A stretch of DNA of 64,000 bases from Hyphomonas polymorpha PS728 (GTDB taxonomy: Bacteria > Pseudomonadota > Alphaproteobacteria > Caulobacterales > Hyphomonadaceae), in contig NZ_ARYM01000019.1 in assembly GCF_000685315.1 (NCBI RefSeq), positions 1 to 64,000 of the forward strand. The letters run 5' to 3'. Shown piece after piece: positions 36,809-45,595 of this stretch. Each line of letters opens with the position of its first letter. The first letter of the stretch is position 1. The notes under the pieces were generated by a model. That model ran no database searches. It was not told where the DNA came from and saw nothing but the letters and a program-made list of their open reading frames with translations. The position numbers and the translations under genes were made by a program.

Positions 36809-37489
36809 TCAGCCCTCCGACTTCTTCGCCGGTGCTTTGCCTTTGCGGGCTTTCAGCGCGGCGAGTTCCTTCTCGATGGACTCGTTCTGCTCAAGCTCGG
36901 CAAATTCCTGCTCCAGGCTCGGCTCGCGGCCGCGGATGGTGTCGGCATAGGCTTCCATCTCGTCGACTTTGCGCTCCAGCTGGTTGTAGCGGATGATCGC
37001 CTCGTCGGCGCGGCCATCATACATCTGGCTGCGCATACGGATCCGCTGTTCGGCGGCTTCGCGGCGCATCACCAGGGCGCGATGCTTGGCTTTGGCTTCG
37101 TCGAGTTTGGCCTGCAGTTTCGTCAGGTCTTCCTGGCGGCGGTCGAAGGCTTCCTCGGCGGTTTTCATCGCATGATGACGGCGCTCGATTTCGGTTTCGC
37201 ATTTCTGCTTGGCGATCAGCGCGCCGCGGGCAAGGTCTTCACGGCCCTTGTCGATGGCAAGCTCTGCCTTGGCGGCCCAGTCATCGCGGGTGGCGGTGAA
37301 ATGGGCGATTTCGCGCTCCATTTCTTTCTTGTCAGCCATCGCGCGGGCGGCGGCGGTGCGCACTTCCACCAGCGTGTCTTCCATTTCCTGGATGATCAGG
37401 CGGGCAATTTTTTCGGGGTTTTCGGCGCTATCCAGCATCGCATTGAGGTTGGAGTTGATGATGTCGCCGAGGCGGGAGAAGAGACCCAT
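36809..37489 (-). CDS. pspA: Phage-shock protein A
   Basis: PspA binds the membrane, forms ESCRT-III-like assemblies and holds PspF inactive. The 226-residue protein starts MGLFSRLGDIINSNLNAMLDSAENPEKIARLIIQEMEDTLVEVRT (amphipathic helix and first long helix) and continues as a coiled coil (AKAELAIDKGREDLARGALIAK, KAKHRALVMRREAAEQR) to an EKELAALKAR end with a Lys-rich tail. I start it at ATG 37489 (GGGAATTTC upstream); the frame continues open to 37609 without support. Length is typical of PspA (222 in E. coli). Confidence 0.97.
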   Translation of the reverse strand: MGLFSRLGDIINSNLNAMLDSAENPEKIARLIIQEMEDTLVEVRTAAARAMADKKEMEREIAHFTATRDDWAAKAELAIDKGREDLARGALIAKQKCETEIERRHHAMKTAEEAFDRRQEDLTKLQAKLDEAKAKHRALVMRREAAEQRIRMRSQMYDGRADEAIIRYNQLERKVDEMEAYADTIRGREPSLEQEFAELEQNESIEKELAALKARKGKAPAKKSEG

Positions 37490-37514
37490 GGGAATTTCCT
37501 TTCGTGACTGGAGA

Positions 37515-37646
37515 TCAGAAGAAGAGGCCGCCGAGCAGCACGCCTGCGGCAAAGAACATCCACGTCTCCGCCCGGCGCGAGGCGAGCCAGCGGCCAAAGC
37601 GGCCGGCATCGGTGCGCGGTGTGTAGGGATCGTCCTGGTAGCTCAT
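37515..37646 (-). CDS. 43-aa membrane ORF heading the psp operon
   Basis: A 43-residue product: MSYQDDPYTPRTDAGRFGRWLASRRAETWMFFAAGVLLGGLFF. An acidic and basic N-terminal half is followed by one membrane segment at the very C-terminus (MFFAAGVLLGGLFF), the topology of a tail-anchored protein. It lies between the sigma-54-like promoter and pspA, 25 bases before pspA, so it would be the first gene of the operon. I do not recognise a family. The start ATG 37646 gives the shortest frame with a plausible ribosome site (GGACGAACC). Confidence 0.6.
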   Translation of the reverse strand: MSYQDDPYTPRTDAGRFGRWLASRRAETWMFFAAGVLLGGLFF

Positions 37647-37706
37647 TTCTGGTTCGTCCTTGGTTTTCAGTGGTTGGCAACGCCCGTCGCCCTGATGCCA
37701 ATACCA

Positions 37707-37724
37707 TTTCAAGAGCCGTGCCAG
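37707..37724 (-). promoter_or_regulatory. Sigma-54-like promoter of the psp operon
   Basis: On the minus strand TGGCACGGCTCTTGAA (37723-37708) resembles the consensus TGGCACG-N4-TTGCA. The -24 block TGGCACG is perfect, whereas the -12 block reads TTGA rather than TTGC. GG and the -12 site are 10 bases apart, the required spacing. It is in the proper place for the psp operon, with pspF divergent on the other side. The transcript would start near 37698 and reach the 43-aa ORF after about 50 bases. Confidence 0.65.
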
Positions 37725-37747
37725 TTTGGGATTAATTTCATAACGCC

Positions 37748-37763
37748 TTGATATTTATATCAA
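37748..37763. promoter_or_regulatory. Palindromic candidate PspF upstream activating site
   Basis: TTGATATTTATATCAA is an inverted repeat with 7-base arms and a 2-base centre, 25 bases upstream of the sigma-54-like -24 element and 95 bases upstream of the pspF ATG. PspF binds upstream of the psp promoter, usually some 80-130 bases before the start, so this site is a little close but is the best palindrome in the interval. TAGCTA repeats at about 37801 and 37829 are also possible. Confidence 0.45.
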
Positions 37764-37857
37764 AAAAACTTTTCGGCGCCTTTGCGTTAAGAAGTGAAAG
37801 GCTAGCTACACTAAAAATCTGGTAGAACTAGCTAAGTATGTTGGCTATTTTGGCCAA

Positions 37858-38952
<1,095 letters not shown>

Positions 38953-39118
38953 GCCGGCATCGCCTGCTCAGGACAATTGCCTAGAGCCGCGCGCCGCTAA
39001 CACATTAGATTTCAGACAGATGTGGCGGCGCATTACGGAAGTGAGTCGCCACTGGCAGCTTCCTGATGCATACTTATGTTCAGGATAGCTCTTATGGTCA
39101 CAAGCAAAGGAGACGCCC

Positions 39119-39718
39119 ATGCAAATTCAGATCACCGGCCGGCATATGGAACTGGGTGAGGCGTTGCGAGGGCGGATCGAAGAGGGGCTTGAGGCAGCCG
39201 TCTCCAAATATTTCAGCCGCACGGGTGACGCCAACGTTTTCGTATCCCAGCAGGGTCCGTTTGTGGAAGTGGACTGCAATGTTCACCTGCCATCGGGCAT
39301 CATCCTGCAGTCGACCGGCAAGGCCAACGACCCCTATGCGGCGCTGGAAGTCAGTCTCGACAAGATGGAAAAGCGGGTGCGCCGCTACAAGCGCCGCCTG
39401 AAGGACCACCACGCCAATGGCCAGCCCGCCCTGCCGGCGGAAATGGCACCTGAAATCCTGTTCCAGGCCAGCGACGACGACGACGCCGAAGATTCGGTGG
39501 ATACGGGAGTCGAGGTCGGCGAGGCACCCCTTACGGTTGCAGAAACCAAGGTTCAGATCCGCACGATGACCGTTTCCGAGGCAGTAATGCAGCTGGAATT
39601 GCAGGACGTTCCGGCGCTGATGTTCAGAAATGCTAGCCATGACGGCCTTAATATGGTCTACCGCCGCCCCGATGGGCACATTGGTTGGGTTGACCCCGCC
39701 AACACGCCCCGGAATTAA
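39119..39718 (+). CDS. hpf: Long ribosome hibernation factor HPF
   Basis: The product has 199 residues. The N-terminal domain has TGRHMELGEALRGRIEEGLEAAVSKYF, FVEVDCNVHL and DPYAALEVSLDKMEKRVRRYKRRLKDHH (about residues 1-100). After an acidic linker the C-terminal dimerisation domain follows, with MTVSEAVMQLELQDVPALMFRNASHDGLNMVYRRPDGHIGWVDP. The long form dimerises 70S ribosomes into 100S in stationary phase. Strong ribosome site AAAGGAG. The gene is usually encoded downstream of rpoN; here pspF occupies that position. ptsN follows 26 bases after the stop. Confidence 0.96.
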   Translation: MQIQITGRHMELGEALRGRIEEGLEAAVSKYFSRTGDANVFVSQQGPFVEVDCNVHLPSGIILQSTGKANDPYAALEVSLDKMEKRVRRYKRRLKDHHANGQPALPAEMAPEILFQASDDDDAEDSVDTGVEVGEAPLTVAETKVQIRTMTVSEAVMQLELQDVPALMFRNASHDGLNMVYRRPDGHIGWVDPANTPRN

Positions 39719-39744
39719 CGCGACGCGCCACGGAAAGTTGTTTG

Positions 39745-40212
39745 ATGGCCACCGATCTGAGTGCTCTGCTGCAAGGTGGGGTGATCATCCCCTTTCATGA
39801 GGCGACCAGCCGGAAACAGGCCATCCACGTCCTGTGCGAGGCCTTGAGCGAGGCCACGGGCATCGGTGCGCGGGCCATCGAGGACGCCGTGATGGAACGC
39901 GAACGGCTCGGCTCTACGGGTGTAGGGGAGGGCGTTGCCATCCCGCACGCCCGTCTGCCGGGGCTTTCCGCGCCTGTTGGCGGCTTCCTGCGGCTCGCGC
40001 ATGGGGTCGATTTCGAGGCGATCGATGACCGCCCCTGCGATCTCATCTTCATGTTGCTGGCGCCCGATGGGGCGGGGGCAGATCATCTGCGCGCCCTGGC
40101 CCAGGTCAGCCGGTTTTTCCGCCAGGTCGCCGTGCGCGACGGGCTGCGCAAGGCGCGCAATGAAAACGAGATCAAGGCCCTGATCTGCAAGGATCCCGTA
40201 GCCGGCCACTGA
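39745..40212 (+). CDS. ptsN: Nitrogen PTS EIIA protein PtsN
   Basis: The product has 155 residues. The EIIA-Ntr fold is shown by RKQAIHVLCEALSEATGI, RERLGSTGVGEGVAIPHARLPG, whose His at about residue 68 is the phosphorylated residue, and then VDFEAIDDRPCDLIFMLLAPDG. PtsN takes part in the PTS-Ntr relay that regulates potassium and nitrogen metabolism. A TTG immediately before the ATG is also in frame, but ATG 39745 is preferred. It is cotranscribed with hpf and followed by a strong bidirectional terminator. Confidence 0.95.
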   Translation: MATDLSALLQGGVIIPFHEATSRKQAIHVLCEALSEATGIGARAIEDAVMERERLGSTGVGEGVAIPHARLPGLSAPVGGFLRLAHGVDFEAIDDRPCDLIFMLLAPDGAGADHLRALAQVSRFFRQVAVRDGLRKARNENEIKALICKDPVAGH

Positions 40213-40242
40213 TCTGGTCTCGCCTGAATAATCCGGATACAG

Positions 40243-40276
40243 AAAACCCCGCCTCGATGAGGCGGGGTTCTTTGTT
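40243..40276. terminator. Bidirectional terminator after ptsN
   Basis: AAAACCCCGCCTC-GAT-GAGGCGGGGTTCTTTGTTT forms a perfect 9-base stem with a 3-base loop, flanked by an A-tract and a T-rich tract. It separates ptsN from the convergent M3 peptidase gene. Confidence 0.93.
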
Positions 40277-40295
40277 TCTGCGCTGAGCGCGGTGA

Positions 40296-42482
40296 TCAGC
40301 CTTCGGCAGGCGATGGCTCACCGAAGCCGCGATTGCGCAGCAGCGGCTCGATGCCCGGGTCAGACCCACGGAAGTTGCGGTAAAGCTCGTCGGTCTCGCG
40401 CAGGCCGCCGGATTCGAACACCCACTGTTTCAGCTTCGCGGCGATCTCCGGATTGAAGATGTCGCCGGACTGTTTGAAGGCGTCAAAGCCGTCCGCATCC
40501 AGAATTTCTGCCCACAGGTAGGAGTAGTAACCAGCCGAATAGCCGCCGGCGAAGATGTGGGAGAAATAGGTCGAGCGGTAACGCGGCTCGATGATTTCCG
40601 GGATGTTGTACTTGCGGAGAACTTCCAGTTCAAAGTCGCGCGCGCTGGTGATCTTCGCGGCTTCTTCCGAAGACAGCATGTGCCAGTGAAGGTCGATCAG
40701 CGAGGCGGCGATGAACTCGGTGGTCTTGAAGCCCTGATTGAAGGTCGAGGCATTGTTCATCTTGTCGACGAGTTCCATCGGGATCACTTGGCCGGTCTGG
40801 TGATGGCGCGCATACATCGCCAGCACCTGCGGCTCGCTCCACCAGTGTTCCATCACCTGGGAGGGGAACTCCACATAGTCAGGCCCGCCATAAACGCCCG
40901 AGAAGCTCGGATAGCGGATCTGCGTCAGCAGGCCGTGCAGGCCATGGCCGAATTCGTGGAAGAGGGTTTCCACTTCGGTGGGTGAGAGCAGGGTCGGCTG
41001 GCCGGCCGCCGGGGTCACCAGGTTCATGTTGTTGGTGATGATCGGGCGGATGCGCTCGCCGTCCATGTCCGAGGAAGACCGGTAGGAGCTCATCCAGGCG
41101 CCGCCGCGCTTGGAAGACCGGGCATACATGTCCACCATGAAGAGGCCGAGATGCTCGCCGGTGGCAGCATCCTTGACTTCATAGGACTTCACAGCCGGAT
41201 TCCAGCCCGGCACGCTGACTTCTTCGATGGAAATATTGAAGAGGCGCGAGGCAACTTCAAATGCGCCATCAAAGGTGGCGTCGAGCTGGAAGTAGGGGCG
41301 CAGCTGGTTTTCATCGAAGGCGTATTTGTCCTGACGGACTTTCTCCGAATAGAACCACCAGTCATGGCCGAGGATTTCATGCCCGGCGATCTGTTCCATG
41401 TCCGCCTGTTCTTCGGCGGCGCGTTTGAGGCCGGGTTCAAGAACCTTCTGCAGGAATTCCAGCGCCGCTTCCGGCGTGTGCGCCATCCGCTGTTCCAGAA
41501 CATAATGGGCGTGGCTCTTATAGCCCATCAGCTCGGCGCGCTTGGCGCGAAGCTGGGCGAGCTTGATGGCCAGCGGGCCGTTATCGTAGTCGCCGGAGGA
41601 GGCCACGTTGCGGTAGCCGTCAAACAGCTGGCTGCGCAGCTCGCGGTCTTCGGCGCTCGACATGAAGCCTTCGAAGAAGGAGCGGCTGAGGCCGACGGCC
41701 CATTTGTCTTCGCCTTCCACCTTCACAGCGTTCTTGAAGTCATCCGTCAGGCCACCGAGGCGGGCCGGGTCGGTGATTTCCAGCTTGAAGGCGTTGGTGG
41801 CGTTCAGCAGGTTCTGGCCATAGGTGGTCGTCAGGCCGGAGATTTCGGCGTTGAGCTGGGCGATTTCGGCCTGGGCCGCCGGGGGAAGGCCCGCGCCGGC
41901 GCGCACGAAATTGCGATGGGTCAGCTCAAGCAGGCGGGCTTCCTGCTCGTCGAGGCCGAGGCGGTCGCGCTGGTCATAGACGGCTTTGACGCGCGCAAAG
42001 AGTTTCGGGTTGAAGGTCACCGCATCCTGCTCGCGGGTGAGCATCGGATAGATTTCGCCTTCAAGCTGGTTGAGGGTGTCGTTGGTGTCGGTGTTGGTGA
42101 TGTTGCCGAAAACGCGGATCACCTTGTCGAGCGACTGGCCGGTTTTCTCCAGCGCCAGGATGGTGTTCTCGAAGGTCGGCTCGTCGGGATTGTTGACGAT
42201 GGCGTCGATCTCGGCGCGCATCTCGACGATGCCCTTCTTGACCGCCGGCATGTAATGCTCGTCCTTGATCTCAGCGAAAGGCGGCACGCCATAGGTGCCG
42301 GTCCATTCGGCGCGGAAGGGGTTTCCTTCCAGCTCAGCGTCGCTGATCTCGATTTCGGGCAGCTCGATCTGGCTGGCGATCTCGGCTTCGGGTTTGGGCG
42401 CTTCAGACGCGCCGCAAGCGGCGGTGGCAGCAAGAACAAGAGCAGCGGCGCCGCCCTTCAGCATTTCGGACATTTTCATCAT
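40296..42482 (-). CDS. M3-family peptidyl-dipeptidase, lipoprotein
   Basis: The product has 728 residues. The signal ends with a lipobox (ATAACGAS), so the mature enzyme should be lipid-anchored in the envelope. The catalytic zinc site is HEFGHGLHG (about residues 520-528), with EFPSQVMEHW further on. SSYRSSSDMDGERIRPIITNNMN and YARHHQTGQVIP are typical of Dcp/oligopeptidase A members. Dcp-type enzymes release dipeptides from C-termini. AGAGGA precedes the start. A lipid-anchored M3 peptidase suggests peptide scavenging, but substrate preference is unknown. Confidence 0.92.
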   Translation of the reverse strand: MMKMSEMLKGGAAALVLAATAACGASEAPKPEAEIASQIELPEIEISDAELEGNPFRAEWTGTYGVPPFAEIKDEHYMPAVKKGIVEMRAEIDAIVNNPDEPTFENTILALEKTGQSLDKVIRVFGNITNTDTNDTLNQLEGEIYPMLTREQDAVTFNPKLFARVKAVYDQRDRLGLDEQEARLLELTHRNFVRAGAGLPPAAQAEIAQLNAEISGLTTTYGQNLLNATNAFKLEITDPARLGGLTDDFKNAVKVEGEDKWAVGLSRSFFEGFMSSAEDRELRSQLFDGYRNVASSGDYDNGPLAIKLAQLRAKRAELMGYKSHAHYVLEQRMAHTPEAALEFLQKVLEPGLKRAAEEQADMEQIAGHEILGHDWWFYSEKVRQDKYAFDENQLRPYFQLDATFDGAFEVASRLFNISIEEVSVPGWNPAVKSYEVKDAATGEHLGLFMVDMYARSSKRGGAWMSSYRSSSDMDGERIRPIITNNMNLVTPAAGQPTLLSPTEVETLFHEFGHGLHGLLTQIRYPSFSGVYGGPDYVEFPSQVMEHWWSEPQVLAMYARHHQTGQVIPMELVDKMNNASTFNQGFKTTEFIAASLIDLHWHMLSSEEAAKITSARDFELEVLRKYNIPEIIEPRYRSTYFSHIFAGGYSAGYYSYLWAEILDADGFDAFKQSGDIFNPEIAAKLKQWVFESGGLRETDELYRNFRGSDPGIEPLLRNRGFGEPSPAEG

Positions 42483-42601
42483 GCTTCCTCTGGCAATGAA
42501 GATTGCACGCGGTTTAGCCGCCGGAGGCGCAGATTTCCAGTGAAACGGTCAGAAAGGGGCGATTTACCCCCGAGATTGACCCGAATGGCGTAAGTTTCGG
42601 C

Positions 42602-43540
42602 TCAGCGGGGCAGCGCGGAGACGACGCGGTGGTACTCTTCCAGGGTTTCCTCGAAGATCTGGGCAACCGGCTTCACCTCCTTGATGCGCCCTGCTACCTG
42701 GCCGGTGAGCGCAATGCCCGCTTCCAGATCGCCGCCGAAATAGACGTCCTGCGTCTTGGCGAACTCGCCGAAAATGTTGGGGCTGCCTTCCTTTTCGATC
42801 CGGCTGGTGCGCTGCGTGCGCAGGGCGCGCAGGGCGGGGCCGGGGCCCTGGCGGTTGAGGAAGACCGTGTCGGTAGCGTCGGCGCCCACGATGGCGTCCT
42901 TCCAGTTGGGGTGGGCCGGGCTTTCGGCGCTGGAGAGGATGCGCGTGCCCATCAGCACGCCTTCCGCCCCCAGGGCAAACGCTGCTGCCATGCTGCGCCC
43001 ATCGGTGATGCCGCCGGCGGCGACGACCGGCGCGTCCACCGCCTCGCACACCTGCGGGATCAGCACCATGGAGGCGACATCCTTCGCGTTCTTGAAGCCG
43101 CCGCCTTCGCCCCCTTCCACGATCAGCCCGTCAACGCCCGCCTCGATGGCGCGCATCGCTCCGGAGAGGGAAGGGACAACATGGAAGACCGTGAGCCCGG
43201 CTTCCTTCAGCGTGGCGGTGTATTTCATCGGGTCGCCGGCCGAGGTGGTGACGAATTTGATGCCCTGGTCGATGATGAAGGGGATGATATCCGGATCGCG
43301 CACAAAGGCCTGGGCGACGTTCACGCCGAAGGGCTTGTCCGTCAGGGTTTTCATCTTCCTGATCTCTTCACGGATGGCGCCGAGTTCACCGGATGAGGTT
43401 TCGATGATGCCCATGCCGCCAGCATTGGAGACGGCCGAGGAAAGCTGAGCGCGCGCGATCCAGCCCATCGCGGCCTGGACGATCGGCTTTTCGATGCCGA
43501 GCATTTCGGTGATGCGGGTCTTGACGGGTTTGGCGGGCAT
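42602..43540 (-). CDS. Nitronate monooxygenase (NMO)
   Basis: The product has 312 residues. The FMN barrel is seen as RITEMLGIEKPIVQAAMGWIARAQLSSAVSNAGGMGIIETSSG at the N-terminus, GVNVAQAFVRDPDI, KFVTTSAGDP, GVDGLIVEGGEGGGF, and PVVAAGGITDGRSMAAAFALGAEGVLMGTRIL. These are class I nitronate monooxygenase motifs. The family oxidises propionate-3-nitronate or related nitroalkanes, and enoyl reductases share the fold. It is a single gene on the minus strand. Confidence 0.88.
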   Translation of the reverse strand: MPAKPVKTRITEMLGIEKPIVQAAMGWIARAQLSSAVSNAGGMGIIETSSGELGAIREEIRKMKTLTDKPFGVNVAQAFVRDPDIIPFIIDQGIKFVTTSAGDPMKYTATLKEAGLTVFHVVPSLSGAMRAIEAGVDGLIVEGGEGGGFKNAKDVASMVLIPQVCEAVDAPVVAAGGITDGRSMAAAFALGAEGVLMGTRILSSAESPAHPNWKDAIVGADATDTVFLNRQGPGPALRALRTQRTSRIEKEGSPNIFGEFAKTQDVYFGGDLEAGIALTGQVAGRIKEVKPVAQIFEETLEEYHRVVSALPR

Positions 43541-43622
43541 GGGCGGGTTCCTCCGGGACGTTTCTTTGTATGGGTTGGATGAGTGGGGCCGCTAACGCGG
43601 CGGGAGGCAAGGGGGGGGGCGT

Positions 43623-43970
43623 TCAGCCCCCGCGCGGCATGGGCGTGCCGTAAAGCCCTGCGAAATGCCGCGCAATCAGGCGGGCGGACGGGAGGAAATC
43701 GTGGCCGCCGGCCTGATTGTAGGTGACATCCGGCGTGCGAGGAGAGCCTTCGGCGAGCACGAGGGTCGGCGCGTTGTGTTTCCCCGGACCTAGCAGATCG
43801 GCAATCGGCCCGCGCGGGTGCTCAATGCCGACATAGACGACATGCAGCGTTTCTCTGAGCGCCGGATACCAGGCAAGCAGGCCCCAGATTTCCGCGCATT
43901 CCGGGCAAAACTCCCGCTGACCATTGGCGGCAAAACCCGGTGGCAGGAGGAAAAGCGTATCGCGGGGCAT
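43623..43970 (-). CDS. DUF3088 thioredoxin-like protein
   Basis: The product has 115 residues: DTLFLLPPGFAANGQREFCPECAEIWGLLAWYPALRETLHVVYVGIEHPRGPIADLLGPGKHNAPTLVLAEG. The FCPECAEIWG stretch carries a CxxC-like pair near the N-terminus in a thioredoxin-type fold, as in DUF3088. Family role is not established. It ends with HDFLPSARLIARHFAGLYG. It lies 13 bases downstream of an ExoD-like gene on the same strand, so the two may be cotranscribed. Confidence 0.8.
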   Translation of the reverse strand: MPRDTLFLLPPGFAANGQREFCPECAEIWGLLAWYPALRETLHVVYVGIEHPRGPIADLLGPGKHNAPTLVLAEGSPRTPDVTYNQAGGHDFLPSARLIARHFAGLYGTPMPRGG

Positions 43971-43983
43971 GGGGAAACTCCTG

Positions 43984-44634
43984 TCAGCTGCTGAAGAAAC
44001 CGAAAAGACCCTGGCCCGCTTGCAGGGTGAGCCAGAGCAGCACGCCGAAATAGATCAGAGTCGCAAGAATGAACAGGTAGCCGCCGATCACCACCAGCCC
44101 GTCCCGCTGGGACATCCCGATGGACAGCAATACGATCGCGAAGGCGGGCAGGGTGTTGGTAAAGGGAATGAGGCCGAACGGCGCCATCATCAGCACGGCG
44201 GCAAATATGATCGCGGTGCCATTCAGGCGCGCGGGCAGGCCCGCGGCGGTGATGCCCCGAAACCGGGGGCGCACCACGCGCTCAACCCGCATGACAATAC
44301 GCATACCCCGCTTCAGCGTGCCCTTGAGTTTCTCGGAATTGAACTCCTTGTGGGCGAGGCGCCGGGGAATCCAGGGCATCCGGTTACCCGTGATCCCGGC
44401 GGCGATCAGAATGATCGCGGGCCCGAACACGCCGCTGACTCCCGGAATGGAGACCGGCAGCAGGAAAGGAATGGCCAGAAGCGCGCAGAGAAAGAGAAGG
44501 CCCTGTTCGCCGATCAGGTCCAGCAGGCGGCGCAGGGTGATGGTCGGCGTGTCGATAGCGGCCAGCGTACGTTCCAGGGTCACATGGAGCGGGTCATTTG
44601 TGTCCTGAAAGTCCTGTATGGCCGGCGTGCTCAC
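43984..44634 (-). CDS. ExoD-family membrane protein
   Basis: The product has 216 residues. It begins with a helix, HVTLERTLAAIDTPTITLRRLLDLIGEQGLLFLCALLAIPFLLPVSIPGVSGVFG, then ITGNRMPWIPRRLAHKE and RLNGTAIIFAAVLMMAPFGLIPFTNTLPAFAIVLLSIGMSQRDGLVV, which are the motifs of the exopolysaccharide-synthesis ExoD family. ExoD was described in rhizobia, where mutants are defective in exopolysaccharide and sensitive to alkali; its biochemistry is not known. Four to five membrane segments are visible. Confidence 0.88.
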   Translation of the reverse strand: MSTPAIQDFQDTNDPLHVTLERTLAAIDTPTITLRRLLDLIGEQGLLFLCALLAIPFLLPVSIPGVSGVFGPAIILIAAGITGNRMPWIPRRLAHKEFNSEKLKGTLKRGMRIVMRVERVVRPRFRGITAAGLPARLNGTAIIFAAVLMMAPFGLIPFTNTLPAFAIVLLSIGMSQRDGLVVIGGYLFILATLIYFGVLLWLTLQAGQGLFGFFSS

Positions 44635-44776
44635 ATGCGCTCCTGTCGTCTTGCTCCGGCAGATAGGGTGGCAATTAGGGGGAAATAAGGGCGGCCAGAA
44701 CGGAGAAGCCAGGTTTTATGGCTTGCCGGGCAGCCGGTGGAAATTAGGGTGGCGGTAAAACCGGCCGGAGGAAAAG

Positions 44777-45589
44777 ATGAGCGCAGCATACGATATCACG
44801 CAGGACAATTGGCAACGGTTCACCCTCGAGCGGAAGGGGCGTGTGCTGACGGCCTATATCACCTCTGATCACCCTGTGAACGGGGTAGACGAGCAGATGC
44901 ACACCGAACTCGCGCTTGTCTTCAACTGCCTGCAGCGGGACAGCGAAAGCGATCTCATCATCCTCTCGGCCCGGGGCCGTGCCTTCTGCGCGGGCGGAGA
45001 TTTTGACTGGTTCGAGGAACAGATTGCCCATCCCGAACGCTTCCGCGCCATCGGCTGGGACGCCAAGCAGATCGTGGTGACCCTGCTGCAGATGGAAAAA
45101 CCGATCCTTTGCCGCATGAATGGCGCTGCCGCCGGGCTGGGCGCCACCATCGCGCTGCTCTGCGATGTGATCATTGCCGATGAGACCGCCAAGATCGGCG
45201 ACCCGCATGTGAAGGTTGGCCTGGTTGCGGGGGATGGCGGCGCGCTGATCTGGCCGCAGCTGATCGGCTTTGCCAAGGCCAAGGAGTTGCTGATGACCGG
45301 CGACCTGCTGGACGCCAAAGAGGCCCAGCACCTCGGCCTTATCAACTATGCTGTGCCCGCATCGGAGCTCGACGCGAAGGTGGATGAGATCGCGGGAAAG
45401 ATCATGGCCAATCCGAAATGGGCCGTCCGCTGGACCAAGACGACCGCCAACATCCCCTTGCGCGCGCTCGCTGCGCAGCTGATGGACGCCTCCATCGGCT
45501 GGGAGAGCGTGTCCAATTATCTCGGCGACCGGAAAGAAGCGGTGGCCGCCTTCAAGGAGCGCCGCGCGGCGAAGCTGACGGGGGAGTGA
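44777..45589 (+). CDS. Enoyl-CoA hydratase/isomerase
   Basis: The product has 270 residues of the crotonase superfamily: VNGVDEQMHTELALVFNCL, IILSARGRAFCAGGDFDWFEEQI (oxyanion glycine, about residues 58-80), ILCRMNGAAAGLGATIALLCDVIIADETAKIGDPHVKVGLVAGDGGALIWPQLIG (second oxyanion and acid region). The Glu residue that acts as catalytic acid in hydratases is not at the exact position I would expect (DPHVKVGLVAGDGG), so the reaction could be isomerisation or another crotonase chemistry. GGAGGAAAAG precedes the ATG. Single gene, convergent with the S9 peptidase. Confidence 0.87.
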   Translation: MSAAYDITQDNWQRFTLERKGRVLTAYITSDHPVNGVDEQMHTELALVFNCLQRDSESDLIILSARGRAFCAGGDFDWFEEQIAHPERFRAIGWDAKQIVVTLLQMEKPILCRMNGAAAGLGATIALLCDVIIADETAKIGDPHVKVGLVAGDGGALIWPQLIGFAKAKELLMTGDLLDAKEAQHLGLINYAVPASELDAKVDEIAGKIMANPKWAVRWTKTTANIPLRALAAQLMDASIGWESVSNYLGDRKEAVAAFKERRAAKLTGE

Positions 45590-45595
45590 CCCCCC

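Noticed and set aside
39040-39070. Possible sigma-54 promoter before hpf (TGGCAGCTTCCTGATGC)
   Set aside because: GG and GC are 12 bases apart instead of 10, so it does not fit the sigma-54 spacing.
41151-42593. 480-residue open frame on the plus strand
   Set aside because: It is the antisense shadow of the M3 peptidase, whose codon bias keeps the frame open. It has no ribosome site and no recognisable motif.
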